Positions 51,877 to 61,900 are shown, numbered from the stretch's first letter. The stretch: DNA of 64,000 bases from Asticcacaulis sp. AC466 (GCF_000495815.1 NZ_AWGE01000013.1:154429-218428), one strand, 5' to 3'. Notes: generated by a model not told the origin, from the sequence alone. Translations and numbers: made by a program.

Positions 51877-53856
51877 ATGACCACTGAAGGCTCTTCGAAT
51901 TGCGCCAGTGCGGACTCACCGGTGCCGGGCGTCGTATTGGGTGACAGCAAGGGAGGCGACGCCGAAGCCGAGGCGATTAGCAGCCATGGTCATGGCAATG
52001 CCGGCTTCTGGGGCCTTGCGGTTGGCGCCATCGGGGTCGTTTTTGGCGATATCGGCACCAGCCCGCTCTACGCCATGAAGGAGGCGCTGCGACATACCCG
52101 TGCAGGCACCGACCCACACCTGGCGACGTTTGGTGTCATTTCCCTGGTTTTCTGGACGCTTTTGCTGTTGGTGACGGTTAAATATGTCATCTTTCTGATG
52201 CGCGCCGACAACAAAGGCGAAGGCGGCACCCTGGCGCTCATGGCGCTGGCGCAAAAGGCGCTCGGCAAGTATTCGCCCGCCATCTTTTTCCTCGGCATCT
52301 GCGGTGCGGCCCTCTTTTATGGCGACAGCCTGATCACGCCGGCCTTGTCGGTCATGTCGGCGATCGAAGGGTTCAAGGACGCGCCCAATGTCGGCCATAG
52401 TCTCGATCATCTGGTTGTGCCGGTATCTATGGTCATCCTGATCGGACTGTTTCTGGTTCAGGCCAAGGGAACCGAAAAGGTCGCCCGCTTCTTCGGGCCG
52501 ATCATGTTGCTATGGTTTGTGGTCATCGCGGCGCTTGGCATTTTCTATATCGTTCAGCGGCCCGATATACTGACATCACTCAGCCCGCACTATGGTATCC
52601 AGTTCCTGCTTGCCAATGGTTTTACCGGCTTCGTCATCCTGGGCTCGGTCTTCCTTGTCGTGACCGGCGCTGAGGCGCTCTATGCCGACATGGGCCATTT
52701 CGGCAAGAAGCCCATTAACACAGCCTGGCTCTGGGTCGTCTTTCCCGCGCTGATTCTCAACTATCTGGGCCAGGGCGCAATGACGCTGGAAGACCCGTCC
52801 GCCGGCGCCAATCCGTTCTGGCGCATGGTGCCGGACATGTTCTACTGGCCGGTGCTGATACTGGCGGCCATGGCTACCGTCATTGCTTCGCAAGCTGTCA
52901 TTACCGGCGCTTTTTCAATGACCCAGCAGGCCGTCCAGCTTGGCCTTCTGCCGCGTATCGATATCCAGCGGACCAGTGAGACCCAGGCGGGACAAATCTA
53001 TGTGCCGCAGGTCAATACCATGCTGATGATCGGCGTTTTGGTGCTGATCTTTGTGTTCCAGAGCTCCGACAATCTGACCTCGGCCTACGGTATCGCCGTC
53101 ACGGGCACGATGTTTATCAGTACGATCATGGCCTATGTCATTATCCGCAAGACGTGGCGCTGGTCGCGTCTGCAAACCCTGGCTCTGCTTGTGCCGCTTG
53201 GCGTGATCGAGGCGGTCTTCATGGCCTCCAACCTCACCAAGTTCTTCACCGGTGCGTGGATGCCGCTGGCCTTTGGCGGCTGTTTGATCATCCTCATGCT
53301 GACCTGGACGACCGGCACCAAGACCCTGACCGACAAGGCGCGCCGAGACAGTGTTCTGCTTATCGACCTGATCGAGATGCTGAAGAAGCGTCCGCCGCAC
53401 CGCGTGGCCGGAACCGCCATCTTCCTGACCTCCGACGACGAAGCCGCGCCGGTGGCCCTGATGCATAACCTCAAGCACAATAAGGTATTGCACGAAAAGA
53501 ATATCATCCTGACTGTCAAGACGGTCGGCGTGCCGCGCGTGGCCGAAGGCAACCGCGTCTCCATCGAGATCATCAACGAAGACTTCAAGAAGGTGACCCT
53601 GATCTACGGCTTCATGGAAAGTCCGAACCTGCCACGTGCCCTGGGTCTGTGCCGCAAACTGGGGCTCAAGTTCGACATCATGGCCACCAGCTTCTTCGTC
53701 GGCAAACGCTCGGTCGTCCCGTCGGCCAATTCCGGTATGCCGTTGTGGCAGGATAAGCTGTTCATCTTCCTGATGAAGAATGCTGCCAATCCAACCGAAT
53801 TTTTCCATATACCGCCGGGCCGCGTCGTCGAACTGGGCACCCAGGTCACGGTCTAG
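51877..53856 (+). CDS. kup: Kup-type potassium uptake protein
   Basis: A 659-residue Kup potassium/proton symporter. After a 30-residue polar start comes the hallmark GAIGVVFGDIGTSPLYAMKEAL, then about 12 membrane helices (LMRADNKGEGGTLALMALAQ, FYGDSLITPALSVMSAIEG). The C-terminal cytoplasmic part of about 170 residues follows (HRVAGTAIFLTSDDEAAPVALMHNL). The start at 51877 has GGAG upstream; an upstream in-frame ATG would add 19 unrelated residues. It takes up potassium at the inner membrane. It converges on hemF across a palindrome at 53864. Confidence 0.95.
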   Translation: MTTEGSSNCASADSPVPGVVLGDSKGGDAEAEAISSHGHGNAGFWGLAVGAIGVVFGDIGTSPLYAMKEALRHTRAGTDPHLATFGVISLVFWTLLLLVTVKYVIFLMRADNKGEGGTLALMALAQKALGKYSPAIFFLGICGAALFYGDSLITPALSVMSAIEGFKDAPNVGHSLDHLVVPVSMVILIGLFLVQAKGTEKVARFFGPIMLLWFVVIAALGIFYIVQRPDILTSLSPHYGIQFLLANGFTGFVILGSVFLVVTGAEALYADMGHFGKKPINTAWLWVVFPALILNYLGQGAMTLEDPSAGANPFWRMVPDMFYWPVLILAAMATVIASQAVITGAFSMTQQAVQLGLLPRIDIQRTSETQAGQIYVPQVNTMLMIGVLVLIFVFQSSDNLTSAYGIAVTGTMFISTIMAYVIIRKTWRWSRLQTLALLVPLGVIEAVFMASNLTKFFTGAWMPLAFGGCLIILMLTWTTGTKTLTDKARRDSVLLIDLIEMLKKRPPHRVAGTAIFLTSDDEAAPVALMHNLKHNKVLHEKNIILTVKTVGVPRVAEGNRVSIEIINEDFKKVTLIYGFMESPNLPRALGLCRKLGLKFDIMATSFFVGKRSVVPSANSGMPLWQDKLFIFLMKNAANPTEFFHIPPGRVVELGTQVTV

Positions 53857-53863
53857 ATCTAGA

Positions 53864-53904
53864 GCCTCATGCCGAAAAGTGGCCCCCACCTTTCGGCATG
53901 AGGC
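53864..53904. repeat. Palindromic repeat / bidirectional hairpin between kup and hemF
   Basis: GCCTCATGCCGAAA (53864-53877) and TTTCGGCATGAGGC (53891-53904) are perfect complements; the inner GTGG and CCAC extend the stem with one mismatch around CCC. Such CATGCCGAAA palindromes are often dispersed between genes in Caulobacterales, to my recollection. It can terminate both kup and hemF transcripts, though no T run follows. Confidence 0.75.
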
Positions 53905-53954
53905 GTTACAAAAAATGAGAGCCATGAGGCGTCGTCAGACCCTAACGGTCTCCG

Positions 53955-54866
53955 TTACGGCCACTTCACCACAGGCGGCATGGAGGACATGATCGACGGT
54001 ACATAACCGCCGGTTTTCAATCCGAAAATCGTGCCGCGATCATAGAGCAGATTGAATTCGACATAGCGGCCGCGCTGAATGAGTTGCGCCTCGCGCTCGT
54101 TCTCCGTCCACGGTTGCGCCATCCGGCCGCGCACGATGGTGGGATAGATGTCCAGAAAAGCCTTGCCGACGGCCTGAGTGAAGGCAAAATCGGCATCATG
54201 GTCATGGCTGTTCAAATGGTCGTAGAAGATGCCGCCAATGCCGCGCGGCTCGTTGCGGTGGGGCAGATGGAAGTATTCGTCGCACCAGGCCTTGAACTTG
54301 TCGTAATAGGCCGGATCGGCGGCGTCGCAGGCGGCCTTGAAGGCGGCATGGAAGGCGATGGCGTCCGGCGCGTCCTGGCGGCGATCGGCGGCCATCAGCG
54401 GCGTCAGGTCCGCGCCGCCACCAAACCAGCTTTGCGTCGTGGTAATGAAGCGGGTGTTCATATGGACCGCCGGCACGTGCGGATTGGTCATATGCGCGAT
54501 CAACGAAATACCCGTGGCATGAAAGCGCGGGTCTTCGGCGGCGCCAGGGATGGATTTGGCGAACTCCGGCGAAAAGCTGCCGTGAACCGTCGAAATATGG
54601 ACGCCGACCTTTTCGAACAGCCGACCCTTCATGATCGACATTTCTCCGCCACCGCCGCCATTCGGACTGGCGGTGTCCGCCCGGTCCCAGGGGGTGCGCT
54701 CGAAACGTCCCGGCGCGCCGGTATAGCCCGTAGCTTCGTCCTCCAACTGCTCGAAAGCGGCGCAGATGGAATCACGCAGGCTGCGGAACCATGCGGCGGC
54801 GTCGCTCTGACGCTGGAAAAGAACCTGATGGGCAGGCGTGTCGGTGGAGAGGAGCGGTTGGGTCAT
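53955..54866 (-). CDS. hemF: Oxygen-dependent coproporphyrinogen III oxidase
   Basis: A 303-residue HemF, which decarboxylates coproporphyrinogen III to protoporphyrinogen IX using oxygen. Family segments include [41 protein letters not shown] and [15 protein letters not shown]. It ends with the conserved [32 protein letters not shown] precedes the ATG. It lies downstream of trmL on the minus strand. Haem made here is needed by the nearby bc1 complex, though the link is only positional. Confidence 0.97.
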   Translation of the reverse strand: MTQPLLSTDTPAHQVLFQRQSDAAAWFRSLRDSICAAFEQLEDEATGYTGAPGRFERTPWDRADTASPNGGGGGEMSIMKGRLFEKVGVHISTVHGSFSPEFAKSIPGAAEDPRFHATGISLIAHMTNPHVPAVHMNTRFITTTQSWFGGGADLTPLMAADRRQDAPDAIAFHAAFKAACDAADPAYYDKFKAWCDEYFHLPHRNEPRGIGGIFYDHLNSHDHDADFAFTQAVGKAFLDIYPTIVRGRMAQPWTENEREAQLIQRGRYVEFNLLYDRGTIFGLKTGGYVPSIMSSMPPVVKWP

Positions 54867-54961
54867 GAAAAAACTCCTGGCGTTAAGATAGTCCCTTAGC
54901 GGAAAGGCGGGGCCATTGCATAGGGCGTTCGTGTGCGCGTCCTGAAGACGCCGGATTGCCG

Positions 54962-55429
54962 TCAGCGGACCGGAAACCCGTCCGTTTGGCGCAAGGCCTC
55001 TCCCAATGCCATGGCGGCGGCGTTGATGACATTAATCGAGCGGGCGTCGCGGCTTATCGGCAGAAACAGGCGCGCATCGGCTCGGGCATGGACCTCGTCG
55101 GGCGCGCCGGCGCTTTCGCGGCCCATCAACAGGATGTCGTCGGGCTGAAACTGAAAGCCGTAGGCCGGTTGCGCGGAGCGGGTGGTGAACAGAATGAGGC
55201 GTGAGCCAGGCAAGGTTTCACCGACAAAGCCAAGATAGGCCTCCCACGACATGTGGTGCGACACTTTGGCGCAGCGGCCGTAATCCATGGCCGCGCGCTT
55301 TATGGCCTTGTCGTTCAAGGGGAAGCCGCAGGGCTCTATGACATCGAGCGGCGTTTCGAACGCCGCACTCAGGCGGATGGCGGCGCCGAGATTTTGCGGT
55401 ATATCAGGTTGGTAGAGGGCCAGGCGCAA
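54962..55429 (-). CDS. trmL: tRNA (cytidine(34)-2'-O)-methyltransferase
   Basis: A 155-residue SPOUT-class methyltransferase. The family start [20 protein letters not shown] and the trefoil-knot motifs ([36 protein letters not shown]) are clear. TrmL methylates the ribose at the wobble position of certain leucine tRNAs. The start is TTG; no ATG fits the conserved N-terminus. It is followed by hemF about 95 bp downstream on the same strand, and is divergent from petA. Confidence 0.93.
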   Translation of the reverse strand: MRLALYQPDIPQNLGAAIRLSAAFETPLDVIEPCGFPLNDKAIKRAAMDYGRCAKVSHHMSWEAYLGFVGETLPGSRLILFTTRSAQPAYGFQFQPDDILLMGRESAGAPDEVHARADARLFLPISRDARSINVINAAAMALGEALRQTDGFPVR

Positions 55430-55771
55430 CGGGTTTCAGCCTTTCAAATCGGCAGGAGAGGGCGCGTTTTGCCAAGTTCGATAGGAGATTGTCCAGCCTA
55501 AAGCGTTTACTTGCAAGCTATTCGCAGGAAGTTGGACAAAAAAAGGAAACAGCGTGGCGAAAATTTGGCGAGAAAAAGTGCCTTGCCAGTTTGTATCCGT
55601 CACGGAATTGTGGTTATAGACGCATTTGGCAATCAGCCCGTGCGCCGAGTCCGTTGCAGAGGATTACTTTGTTAACGGAATCAGTCATGAGTACTTAAGA
55701 AAAATACTAGAGTGAATCGGGCCTTGGCACGATAAGCTAGGGACGGATTACGATTTCGAAGAGGTGGCAAG
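55430..55771. other. Region between trmL and petA
   Basis: These 342 bases separate divergent genes and should hold the pet operon promoter and leader. The middle is AT-rich, with TTGGACA near 55530 and a GTTATAGAC segment near 55613. No spacing fits a promoter well enough to name one. No gene is supported. Confidence 0.45.
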
Positions 55772-56311
55772 GTGAGCGAACCTGTAACAGACGCCGGACA
55801 AGATCCGAACCGTCGCGACTTTATCTACATTGCGGCGGGTGCGGGCGCCGTCGGTGCTGCGGCGATGGTCGCTGTTCCGCTGATCGGCCAGATGAATCCG
55901 GCCGCCGACACTCTGGCTCTGGCGTCAATCGAATATGACCTGTCCAAGGTCGAAGAGGGGATGCAGGCCGTCGTTAAGTGGCGCGGCAAGCCACTTTTCG
56001 TTCGCTACCGCACCCCGAAAGAAATCGCCGCCGCCCGCGCCGATGACAAGAACCTCAGCCAATTCCGCGATCCGCAGACCGATGCCGAGCGCGTCAAGGC
56101 GGGCCACGAACAATATCTGGTGCTGATCGGGGTCTGTACGCACCTGGGCTGTGTGCCAAACTTCGGCCTGGGCGAATATGGTGGCTGGTTCTGCCCCTGT
56201 CACGGCTCGGTTTACGATACATCGGGCCGCATCCGTCAGGGACCGGCGCCGAAGAATCTCGAAGTTCCGGAATACACCTTCCTTTCCGACACCAAGATCA
56301 AGGTGGGTTAA
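55772..56311 (+). CDS. petA: Ubiquinol-cytochrome c reductase iron-sulfur subunit (Rieske)
   Basis: A 179-residue Rieske protein. A twin-arginine motif ([14 protein letters not shown]) directs it through Tat and leaves an anchor helix. The 2Fe-2S cluster boxes are CTHLGC (Cys122, His124, Cys127) and CPCHGS (Cys141, Cys143, His144). It passes electrons from quinol to cytochrome c1. The start is GTG, preceded by GAGG. It is first in petA-petB-petC, and petB begins two bases after its stop. Confidence 0.98.
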   Translation: MSEPVTDAGQDPNRRDFIYIAAGAGAVGAAAMVAVPLIGQMNPAADTLALASIEYDLSKVEEGMQAVVKWRGKPLFVRYRTPKEIAAARADDKNLSQFRDPQTDAERVKAGHEQYLVLIGVCTHLGCVPNFGLGEYGGWFCPCHGSVYDTSGRIRQGPAPKNLEVPEYTFLSDTKIKVG

Positions 56312-56313
56312 AC

Positions 56314-57606
56314 ATGAGCGATCATTCCTCAACCTACGAGCCGAAGACCGGTATAGAAAAGTGGCTGGACTCGCGTCTGCCCATCGTCCGTCTGGCCTAT
56401 GACAGCTTTGTCGACTACCCAACCCCGAAAAATCTGAACTACTGGTGGACCTTCGGCGGCATCCTGTCGCTCTGCCTCGGCGTCCAGATTTTGACCGGCA
56501 TCATTCTGGCGATGCATTACACCGCCAACGCCGCCCTGGCCTTCGACAGCGTCGAGCGCATCATGCGCGACGTCAACTATGGCTGGCTGATCCGCTACGT
56601 CCACGCCAACGGCGCGTCGATGTTCTTCTTCGCCGTCTACATCCACATGTTCCGTGGCCTCTACTACGGCTCATACAAGGCGCCGCGCGAAGTCCTGTGG
56701 CTGCTCGGCTGCATCATCTACTTCCTGATGATCGCCACCGCCTTCATGGGCTACGTCCTGCCGTGGGGCCAGATGTCCTACTATGGCGCGGTTGTTATCA
56801 CCAACCTGATCGGCGCTATTCCGGTCGTCGGTCCGTCGATCCTGACCTGGCTGCAAGGCGGCTTTGCAGTTGATAACCCGACGCTGAACCGTTTCTTCTC
56901 GCTCCATTATCTGCTGCCATTCGTCATTGCCGGTGTCGTCGTCCTGCACATCTGGGCGCTGCACGTGACCGGTCAGAACAATCCGACCGGCGTGGAGATC
57001 AAGTCGAAGGAAGACACCCTGCCGTTTACGCCGTACGCCACGGTGAAGGATGGCCTGGCCATGATCTTCTTCCTGATCATGTTCTCGGTCTTCGTCTTCT
57101 ACGCGCCTGACGCACTCGGCCACGCCGACAACTATGTGCCGGCCAACCCGCTGCAAACTCCGTCGCACATCGTACCCGAATGGTACATGCTGCCGTTCTA
57201 CGCCATCCTGCGCGCCATCCCGGACAAGCTGATGGGCGTCCTGGCCATGTTCACCGCCATTGCGCTTATCTTCGCCCTGCCGTGGCTGGATACGTCCAAG
57301 GTCAAGTCCATGCGCTATCGCCCGGTCATGCGCTGGTTCTTCGTCCTGTTCGTCATCGCTTGTATCGGCCTCGGCTGGTGCGGTGGCCAACTGCCCGACG
57401 ATCTGGTCTTCTCGGTCACCACTGACACGCACGGCAATCCGCTGGGCCTGAAGGTTGTGTGGCTGTCGCAGATCCTGGCTCTCTACTATTTTGCCTTCTT
57501 CCTGATCATCATGCCATGGATCGGCCTGAAGGAAGATCCATTGCCTGTGCCGGCGTCTATCTCCGAAGCCGTCCTGGCCGCCCATACCGCCAAGAAGAAG
57601 GGCTAA
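56314..57606 (+). CDS. petB: Ubiquinol-cytochrome c reductase cytochrome b
   Basis: A 430-residue full-length cytochrome b with the two haem ligand pairs His97/His198 and His111/His212, each pair 13 residues apart in helices B and D. The quinol-site motif PEWY (288-291) is present. Eight or so membrane helices are predicted. It oxidises ubiquinol at Qo and reduces it at Qi. The single long chain, not split into b6 and subunit IV, is as in alphaproteobacteria and mitochondria. Confidence 0.98.
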   Translation: MSDHSSTYEPKTGIEKWLDSRLPIVRLAYDSFVDYPTPKNLNYWWTFGGILSLCLGVQILTGIILAMHYTANAALAFDSVERIMRDVNYGWLIRYVHANGASMFFFAVYIHMFRGLYYGSYKAPREVLWLLGCIIYFLMIATAFMGYVLPWGQMSYYGAVVITNLIGAIPVVGPSILTWLQGGFAVDNPTLNRFFSLHYLLPFVIAGVVVLHIWALHVTGQNNPTGVEIKSKEDTLPFTPYATVKDGLAMIFFLIMFSVFVFYAPDALGHADNYVPANPLQTPSHIVPEWYMLPFYAILRAIPDKLMGVLAMFTAIALIFALPWLDTSKVKSMRYRPVMRWFFVLFVIACIGLGWCGGQLPDDLVFSVTTDTHGNPLGLKVVWLSQILALYYFAFFLIIMPWIGLKEDPLPVPASISEAVLAAHTAKKKG

Positions 57607-57611
57607 GTCAC

Positions 57612-58475
57612 ATGTCTGCCTTTATGACGAAAACCCTCAAACTGGTTGCAGGCCTTGCCGTCGCCTTCTCTTTGACGGTAGGCACCCAGGCATTCAGTGC
57701 CAGCCAGCACAAAGAACCGGAAGACCACCACTTCTCGTTCGAAGGTCCGTTCGGTACGTTCGACCAGGCTCAGCTGCAACGCGGCTATAAGGTCTATCGC
57801 GAAGTCTGCGCCGCCTGTCACTCCATGCACCTGATGTCGTTCCGTAACCTCGGTCAGAAGGGCGGCCCCTTCTACGATCCGAAGTATAAGAACCCGAACG
57901 ACAACCCGATTGTGAAGCAGATCGCGTCTGAGTTCGACGTCGCCGATATCGATCCGGATACGGGCGATGAAGTCACCCGCAAGGGCACAACCTCCGATCG
58001 CTTCCCGTCGCCGTTCAAGAACGAAGAAGCGGCCAAGGCGTCCAATTCCGGCGCCATTCCGCCGGACCTGTCGGTCATCACCAAGGCTCGCGAAGGCGGC
58101 GCCAACTATGTCGCCTCCCTGCTGGCCGGCTTCGCGCCGCCGCCTGCTGGCCTGAAGATCGCCGACACCCAGCACTATAACCCGTATGTCCACGGCTCTT
58201 TGGCGACGCAATGGTCGGGCGACCCGCATAAGGTGCCGGAGGGTGGCGTTCTGGCCATGCCGCCGCCCCTAGTCGACGACAAGGTCACTTATGATGACGG
58301 CACCAAGGCGACCCTTCGCCAGGAATCGGCCGATGTTGCGGCCTTCCTGGAATGGGCCTCCGATCCCCATGCCACCGAACGCAAGCAGATGGGCTTTGCC
58401 GTCATTCTGTTCCTGCTTCTGATGGCGGGCGTGACCTATGCGGCCTATCGTCAAGTCTGGCGCGGCAAACATTAG
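57612..58475 (+). CDS. petC: Ubiquinol-cytochrome c reductase cytochrome c1
   Basis: A 287-residue cytochrome c1 with a signal peptide (ending near AFSA). The haem attachment site is CAACH (Cys66, Cys69, His70). A C-terminal membrane anchor (MGFAVILFLLLMAGVTYAAY) precedes the positively charged end RQVWRGKH. It accepts electrons from the Rieske protein and hands them to a soluble cytochrome c. The start at 57612 is chosen over a frame that runs back into petB. Its stop codon abuts a palindrome. Confidence 0.97.
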   Translation: MSAFMTKTLKLVAGLAVAFSLTVGTQAFSASQHKEPEDHHFSFEGPFGTFDQAQLQRGYKVYREVCAACHSMHLMSFRNLGQKGGPFYDPKYKNPNDNPIVKQIASEFDVADIDPDTGDEVTRKGTTSDRFPSPFKNEEAAKASNSGAIPPDLSVITKAREGGANYVASLLAGFAPPPAGLKIADTQHYNPYVHGSLATQWSGDPHKVPEGGVLAMPPPLVDDKVTYDDGTKATLRQESADVAAFLEWASDPHATERKQMGFAVILFLLLMAGVTYAAYRQVWRGKH

Positions 58476-58596
58476 AAATCACGATCTGATGGTCTGCAAA
58501 TAATCATCTGTCTGTGAGCCGGTGCTCACGTACTCGAGTACGCTCCGCTCCGGTTCTCGACAGCTAATCATTTTCGACACATCAGATCGCGATTTC
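58475..58596. repeat. 122-bp imperfect palindrome after petC
   Basis: GAAATCACGATCTGATG (58475-58491) matches the complement of 58580-58596 at 16 of 17 positions. The inner arms pair imperfectly, and the centre is the perfect 14-bp palindrome CGTACTCGAGTACG (58529-58542). The structure begins on the last base of the petC stop. Similar CTCGAG-centred palindromes recur in alphaproteobacterial intergenic regions, as I recall; a proper terminator follows it. Confidence 0.7.
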
Positions 58597-58616
58597 GCTA
58601 AATCTAAAAACTAAAA

Positions 58617-58644
58617 AGCCCGCCGGTTATGCCGGCGGGCTTTG
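58617..58644 (+). terminator. Terminator of the pet operon
   Basis: AGCCCGCCGG (58617-58626) pairs with CCGGCGGGCT (58632-58641) and is followed by TTT. It can also act on the opposite strand, where a run of five T follows. Confidence 0.85.
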
Positions 58645-58661
58645 TCGTGCAGGTGTGTGGT

Positions 58662-58686
58662 AAAAAGGCGCCCTTTCAGGCGCCTT
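58662..58686 (-). terminator. Terminator of ychF
   Basis: AAGGCGCC (58665-58672) pairs with GGCGCCTT (58679-58686); on the minus strand it is followed by TTT and lies just past the ychF stop. Confidence 0.8.
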
Positions 58687-58691
58687 CTGAT

Positions 58692-59804
58692 TTAGACATT
58701 GAAGCGGAAGTTCAGGATATCCCCGTCCTTGACGAGATATTCCTTGCCTTCCTGACGGAACTTGCCGTTTTCCTTGCAGCCCGCTTCGCCATTGAACTTG
58801 ACGAAATCGTCAAAGGCCATGGTTTCGGCGCGGATAAAGCCCTTTTCGAAATCCGTGTGGATGACGCCGGCGGCCTGTGGTGCTGTATCGCCGGCATGGA
58901 TGGTCCAGGCGCGCGCTTCCTTGGGGCCCACCGTGAAGTAAGATTGCAGGCCCAGCAACGTGTAGGCCTCACGGATCAGGCGGTTCAGGCCGGGTTCGGC
59001 CAAGCCAAGGGTTTCGAGGAATTCCTTGCGCTCATCGGCGTCGAGCAGGGCGATTTCGGACTCGATCTGGGCCGATATGACGACGGAATTGGCGTGGTCG
59101 GCCTTGGCGCGTTCGGCCACCTTGGCGGACAATTCGTTGCCCGTTTCGGCCGATTCTTCATCGACATTGCAGACATAGAGCGCCGGCTTGCTGGTCAGCA
59201 ATTGCAGCATCTCCCAGGCCTTGGTGTCTTCTTTCGAAATCTTGCCCTTCTCAAAGGCAATGCGCGCCGGGCGACCATCGCGCAACTCTGCCAGAGCGGC
59301 GTGGATGAGGGAGACGGTGAGGGCGGCTTCCTTGTCACCGCCCGACTTGGCGCGTTTTTCAAGGTTGGGCAGTCGCTTTTCCAGCGATTCCAGGTCGGCC
59401 AGCATCAACTCGGTTTCGATGATCTCCAGGTCAGAGATCGGGTCGATGCGGCCTTCCACGTGGGTGATGTCGGTATCGACGAAGCAGCGCGCGACGAAGG
59501 CGATGGCGTCGCAGTCGCGGATATTGGCCAGGAACTGATTGCCCAGGCCTTCGCCCTTCGACGCACCGCGCACCAGACCGGCGATATCGACGAAGTTGAT
59601 GCGGGCCGGGATGATTTCCTTCGATCCGACAATTTTGGCCAGGACCTCAAGACGCGGTTCTGGCACGGCAACGTCGCCGGTATTCGGCTCAATGGTGCAG
59701 AACGGATAGTTGGCGGCCTGGGCCGACGCGGTCTGGGTCAGGGCGTTGAACAGGGTGGACTTGCCGACATTGGGCAGACCGACGATAGCGACTTTAAGGG
59801 CCAT
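58692..59804 (-). CDS. ychF: Ribosome-binding ATPase YchF
   Basis: A 370-residue Obg-related P-loop protein. G1 is GLPNVGKST (residues 8-16) and G3 is VDIAGLVRGASKGEGLGNQF. A coiled-coil insert and the C-terminal TGS domain (YFTVGPKEARAWTIHAGDTAPQAAGVIHTDFEKGF) complete the family. YchF prefers ATP over GTP and binds ribosomes; it is linked to oxidative stress control in other bacteria. A GT1-like glycosyltransferase gene lies upstream on the same strand. Confidence 0.97.
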   Translation of the reverse strand: MALKVAIVGLPNVGKSTLFNALTQTASAQAANYPFCTIEPNTGDVAVPEPRLEVLAKIVGSKEIIPARINFVDIAGLVRGASKGEGLGNQFLANIRDCDAIAFVARCFVDTDITHVEGRIDPISDLEIIETELMLADLESLEKRLPNLEKRAKSGGDKEAALTVSLIHAALAELRDGRPARIAFEKGKISKEDTKAWEMLQLLTSKPALYVCNVDEESAETGNELSAKVAERAKADHANSVVISAQIESEIALLDADERKEFLETLGLAEPGLNRLIREAYTLLGLQSYFTVGPKEARAWTIHAGDTAPQAAGVIHTDFEKGFIRAETMAFDDFVKFNGEAGCKENGKFRQEGKEYLVKDGDILNFRFNV

Positions 59805-59861
59805 GGAAAACTTAGCTTTTCAGGAAATGAACGATTTGGCGTCTCCCTAAAGCATTTTGAC

Positions 59862-61169
59862 CTATGCCGCCAGCGTATTTACGTTCCGGGCATTCAGCAG
59901 CACGTCCGCGGCGCGTTCGGCGCCATCCTCCGCAGCGATCAGCGGGGCTACGGCCTGCGCGGCGGCGGCAATCTTATCGGAGTAGAGCACCTGACGCAGA
60001 CGCATCACAGCGCGTTCGACCGTGAAATCGTCGAAATCGAGTCGCAGGCCTGTTCCAAGCAAGGTGACGCGGCGGGCATTGTCGAACTGGTCGCCGAACA
60101 CCGGTGTGACCAATTGCGGACGGCCAGCGCGCAGGGCCTGAGCAGTGGAGCCAATGCCGCCATGGTGGACAATGAGTTCGCAGCGGGGCAGAAGCAGAGA
60201 GTGCGGCGCGTACGGCACCACGCATATATTCAGGCCGAATTCTTCTTTCAGAAGTGGGCTTTCCGGCCCGGACAAAATAACGGCGCGCCGGTTGAGCCGC
60301 TTAGCGGCGGCAATGGCGGTCCGATAATAGGCCTCGCCGCCATAGACCATGGCCGTCCCCAGGGAAAAGACGAGAGGGGCCGGGCCTTCATTTAGAAAGG
60401 TCAGCAAACGTTCAGGCATGACGGGCGCATGGCCGTTTTCACTGTCGTAGAACGGGAAGCCAGCTAAATAGGTTCGTGGTGGAAAATCCGGTTGCGGCTG
60501 CGCCAACAGGGGCGAGTAAAGGGCCAGGGTCCGGTGATCGGACACGATGCCGCCCAAACCGACGCGCGGATGCAGGCCATATTTGCGATAAACCCGGCGG
60601 ACCTGACTTTGGCTAGCTGCCATGATTTGCTCACCGGCCGCCATGATAAGCCGGTTGTAGGCGCGTCCCAGTTCGCCAGAGGGCTCGAATATGAAGGGGG
60701 CCTGCCTGACCTTGGGCGGATCGTAGCTCGACATCATGACGGTCGGTTGTAAGGCAACAGTTGTAAACGGCTTGCCCGCCAGAAGGGCTGCAATGTGTGC
60801 GCCATAGGCAAATGGCGAACCCAGAACGGCATCGGCTTCGGCGACGTAAGGCGCGATATCGCGAATCGATCGCTCCAGATAAGGCGCGATCAGGCGCTTG
60901 ATCATGAAGCCGTGGTCATTGGACAAACGCCGGATGATTTCCGCCGGATTTACCCGCAGATCGCGGACATAGTCTTCGCGGCTGGGGCCAAAGGCGACAA
61001 ATGCCAAACCGGCGGCCTCTACCTTCGCGGCATAGTCTGGGTGCGTGGCCAGCGTCACGCGGCATCCGCGCGCCTTAAGCGCCTGACCGAGGGCAATAAA
61101 GGGATGCAGGTCGCCGAACGAGCCATGCGTGGCCATAACGATGGTCTGAACAGAAGTAGGAGATGGCAC
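59862..61169 (-). CDS. GT1-family glycosyltransferase (MGT/UGT-like)
   Basis: A 435-residue GT-B fold glycosyltransferase. The N-terminal IVMATHGSFGDLHPFIALGQAL and the donor-binding C-terminal VHHGGIGSTAQALRAGRPQLV followed by PVFGDQFDNARRV match the UDP-sugar-dependent GT1 family, which includes macrolide, sterol and flavonoid glycosyltransferases. No pathway genes are adjacent, so its acceptor (lipid, sterol-like or xenobiotic) is unknown. The start is GTG with GAGGA six bases upstream. It is likely cytoplasmic or peripheral at the membrane. Confidence 0.85.
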   Translation of the reverse strand: MPSPTSVQTIVMATHGSFGDLHPFIALGQALKARGCRVTLATHPDYAAKVEAAGLAFVAFGPSREDYVRDLRVNPAEIIRRLSNDHGFMIKRLIAPYLERSIRDIAPYVAEADAVLGSPFAYGAHIAALLAGKPFTTVALQPTVMMSSYDPPKVRQAPFIFEPSGELGRAYNRLIMAAGEQIMAASQSQVRRVYRKYGLHPRVGLGGIVSDHRTLALYSPLLAQPQPDFPPRTYLAGFPFYDSENGHAPVMPERLLTFLNEGPAPLVFSLGTAMVYGGEAYYRTAIAAAKRLNRRAVILSGPESPLLKEEFGLNICVVPYAPHSLLLPRCELIVHHGGIGSTAQALRAGRPQLVTPVFGDQFDNARRVTLLGTGLRLDFDDFTVERAVMRLRQVLYSDKIAAAAQAVAPLIAAEDGAERAADVLLNARNVNTLAA

Positions 61170-61249
61170 GTCTAATCCTCAGAATACGCCCGCCCGCGCA
61201 TTGGCATTTCGCGCCGCACACCATCAAATTTCGATGTGGAACAGTAAGA

Positions 61250-61882
61250 TCAGCCGTCTTTCTGGTTATTCAGTTGCCGCATGTCGAATTTCGGTGCGGG
61301 CGCCAGGCGCATGACCTCACCCTGATACCGTTCGGCAGCATCGGGCGCACCGGAGAGCAGAAGGGGCAGGGCGCGTGCGCAGGCGCCGTTCAGGGCATCA
61401 AGCCAGGCCTGATCCGCCTTGGCGAAGTCGCCCAGCACCCAGCCTAGAACGGCCTCCTTGGCACCGGGGTGGCCGATTCCCATCCTGCCGCGCACAAAGT
61501 TCGGGCCGATTGCCGCCATGATGGAGCGCAGCCCGTTATGACCGGCATGGCCGCCGCCCATCTTGATACGCAGGCGGCCGGGCGCCAGATCCAGTTCGTC
61601 ATGAAACACGATAACGCGCTCTGGCTTGATCTTGTAGAATTGCATCGCCTTTTGCACGCTGTTGCCTGACAGGTTCATAAAGGTCTGGGGCTTGAGGGCC
61701 AGCACCTTTTCGACGCCCTTGGCGGTCTCGATCTGGCCGTCCGAGGTGATGCCGTCGAAATTCTTCTTTTCCGGACCGAAGGCGGCGCCGCGGATCAGCT
61801 CATCGATCATCATGAAGCCGATATTGTGGCGGTTTTTCGCGTATTGGCTACCCGGGTTGCCAAGGCCAACGATCAGATACAC
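61250..61882 (-). CDS. pth: Peptidyl-tRNA hydrolase
   Basis: A 210-residue Pth that frees tRNA from peptidyl-tRNA dropped by ribosomes. The N-terminus YLIVGLGNPGSQY, the catalytic His19 (NRHNIGF) and the FHDELDLAPGRLRIKMGGGHAGHNGLRS segment are standard. The start is GTG, with GGAG eight bases upstream; a longer frame upstream runs through the terminator and rplY and is not used. The tail of about 20 residues beyond the usual end (APAPKFDMRQLNNQKDG) is variable. It follows rplY, a common pairing. Confidence 0.95.
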   Translation of the reverse strand: MYLIVGLGNPGSQYAKNRHNIGFMMIDELIRGAAFGPEKKNFDGITSDGQIETAKGVEKVLALKPQTFMNLSGNSVQKAMQFYKIKPERVIVFHDELDLAPGRLRIKMGGGHAGHNGLRSIMAAIGPNFVRGRMGIGHPGAKEAVLGWVLGDFAKADQAWLDALNGACARALPLLLSGAPDAAERYQGEVMRLAPAPKFDMRQLNNQKDG

Positions 61883-61900
61883 AGCGGAACTCCGGAAAAG

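Noticed and set aside
58629..60395. A 588-codon plus-strand open frame opposite ychF and the GT1 gene
   Set aside because: It spans the end of one gene and part of another on the other strand, which only a chance frame would do.
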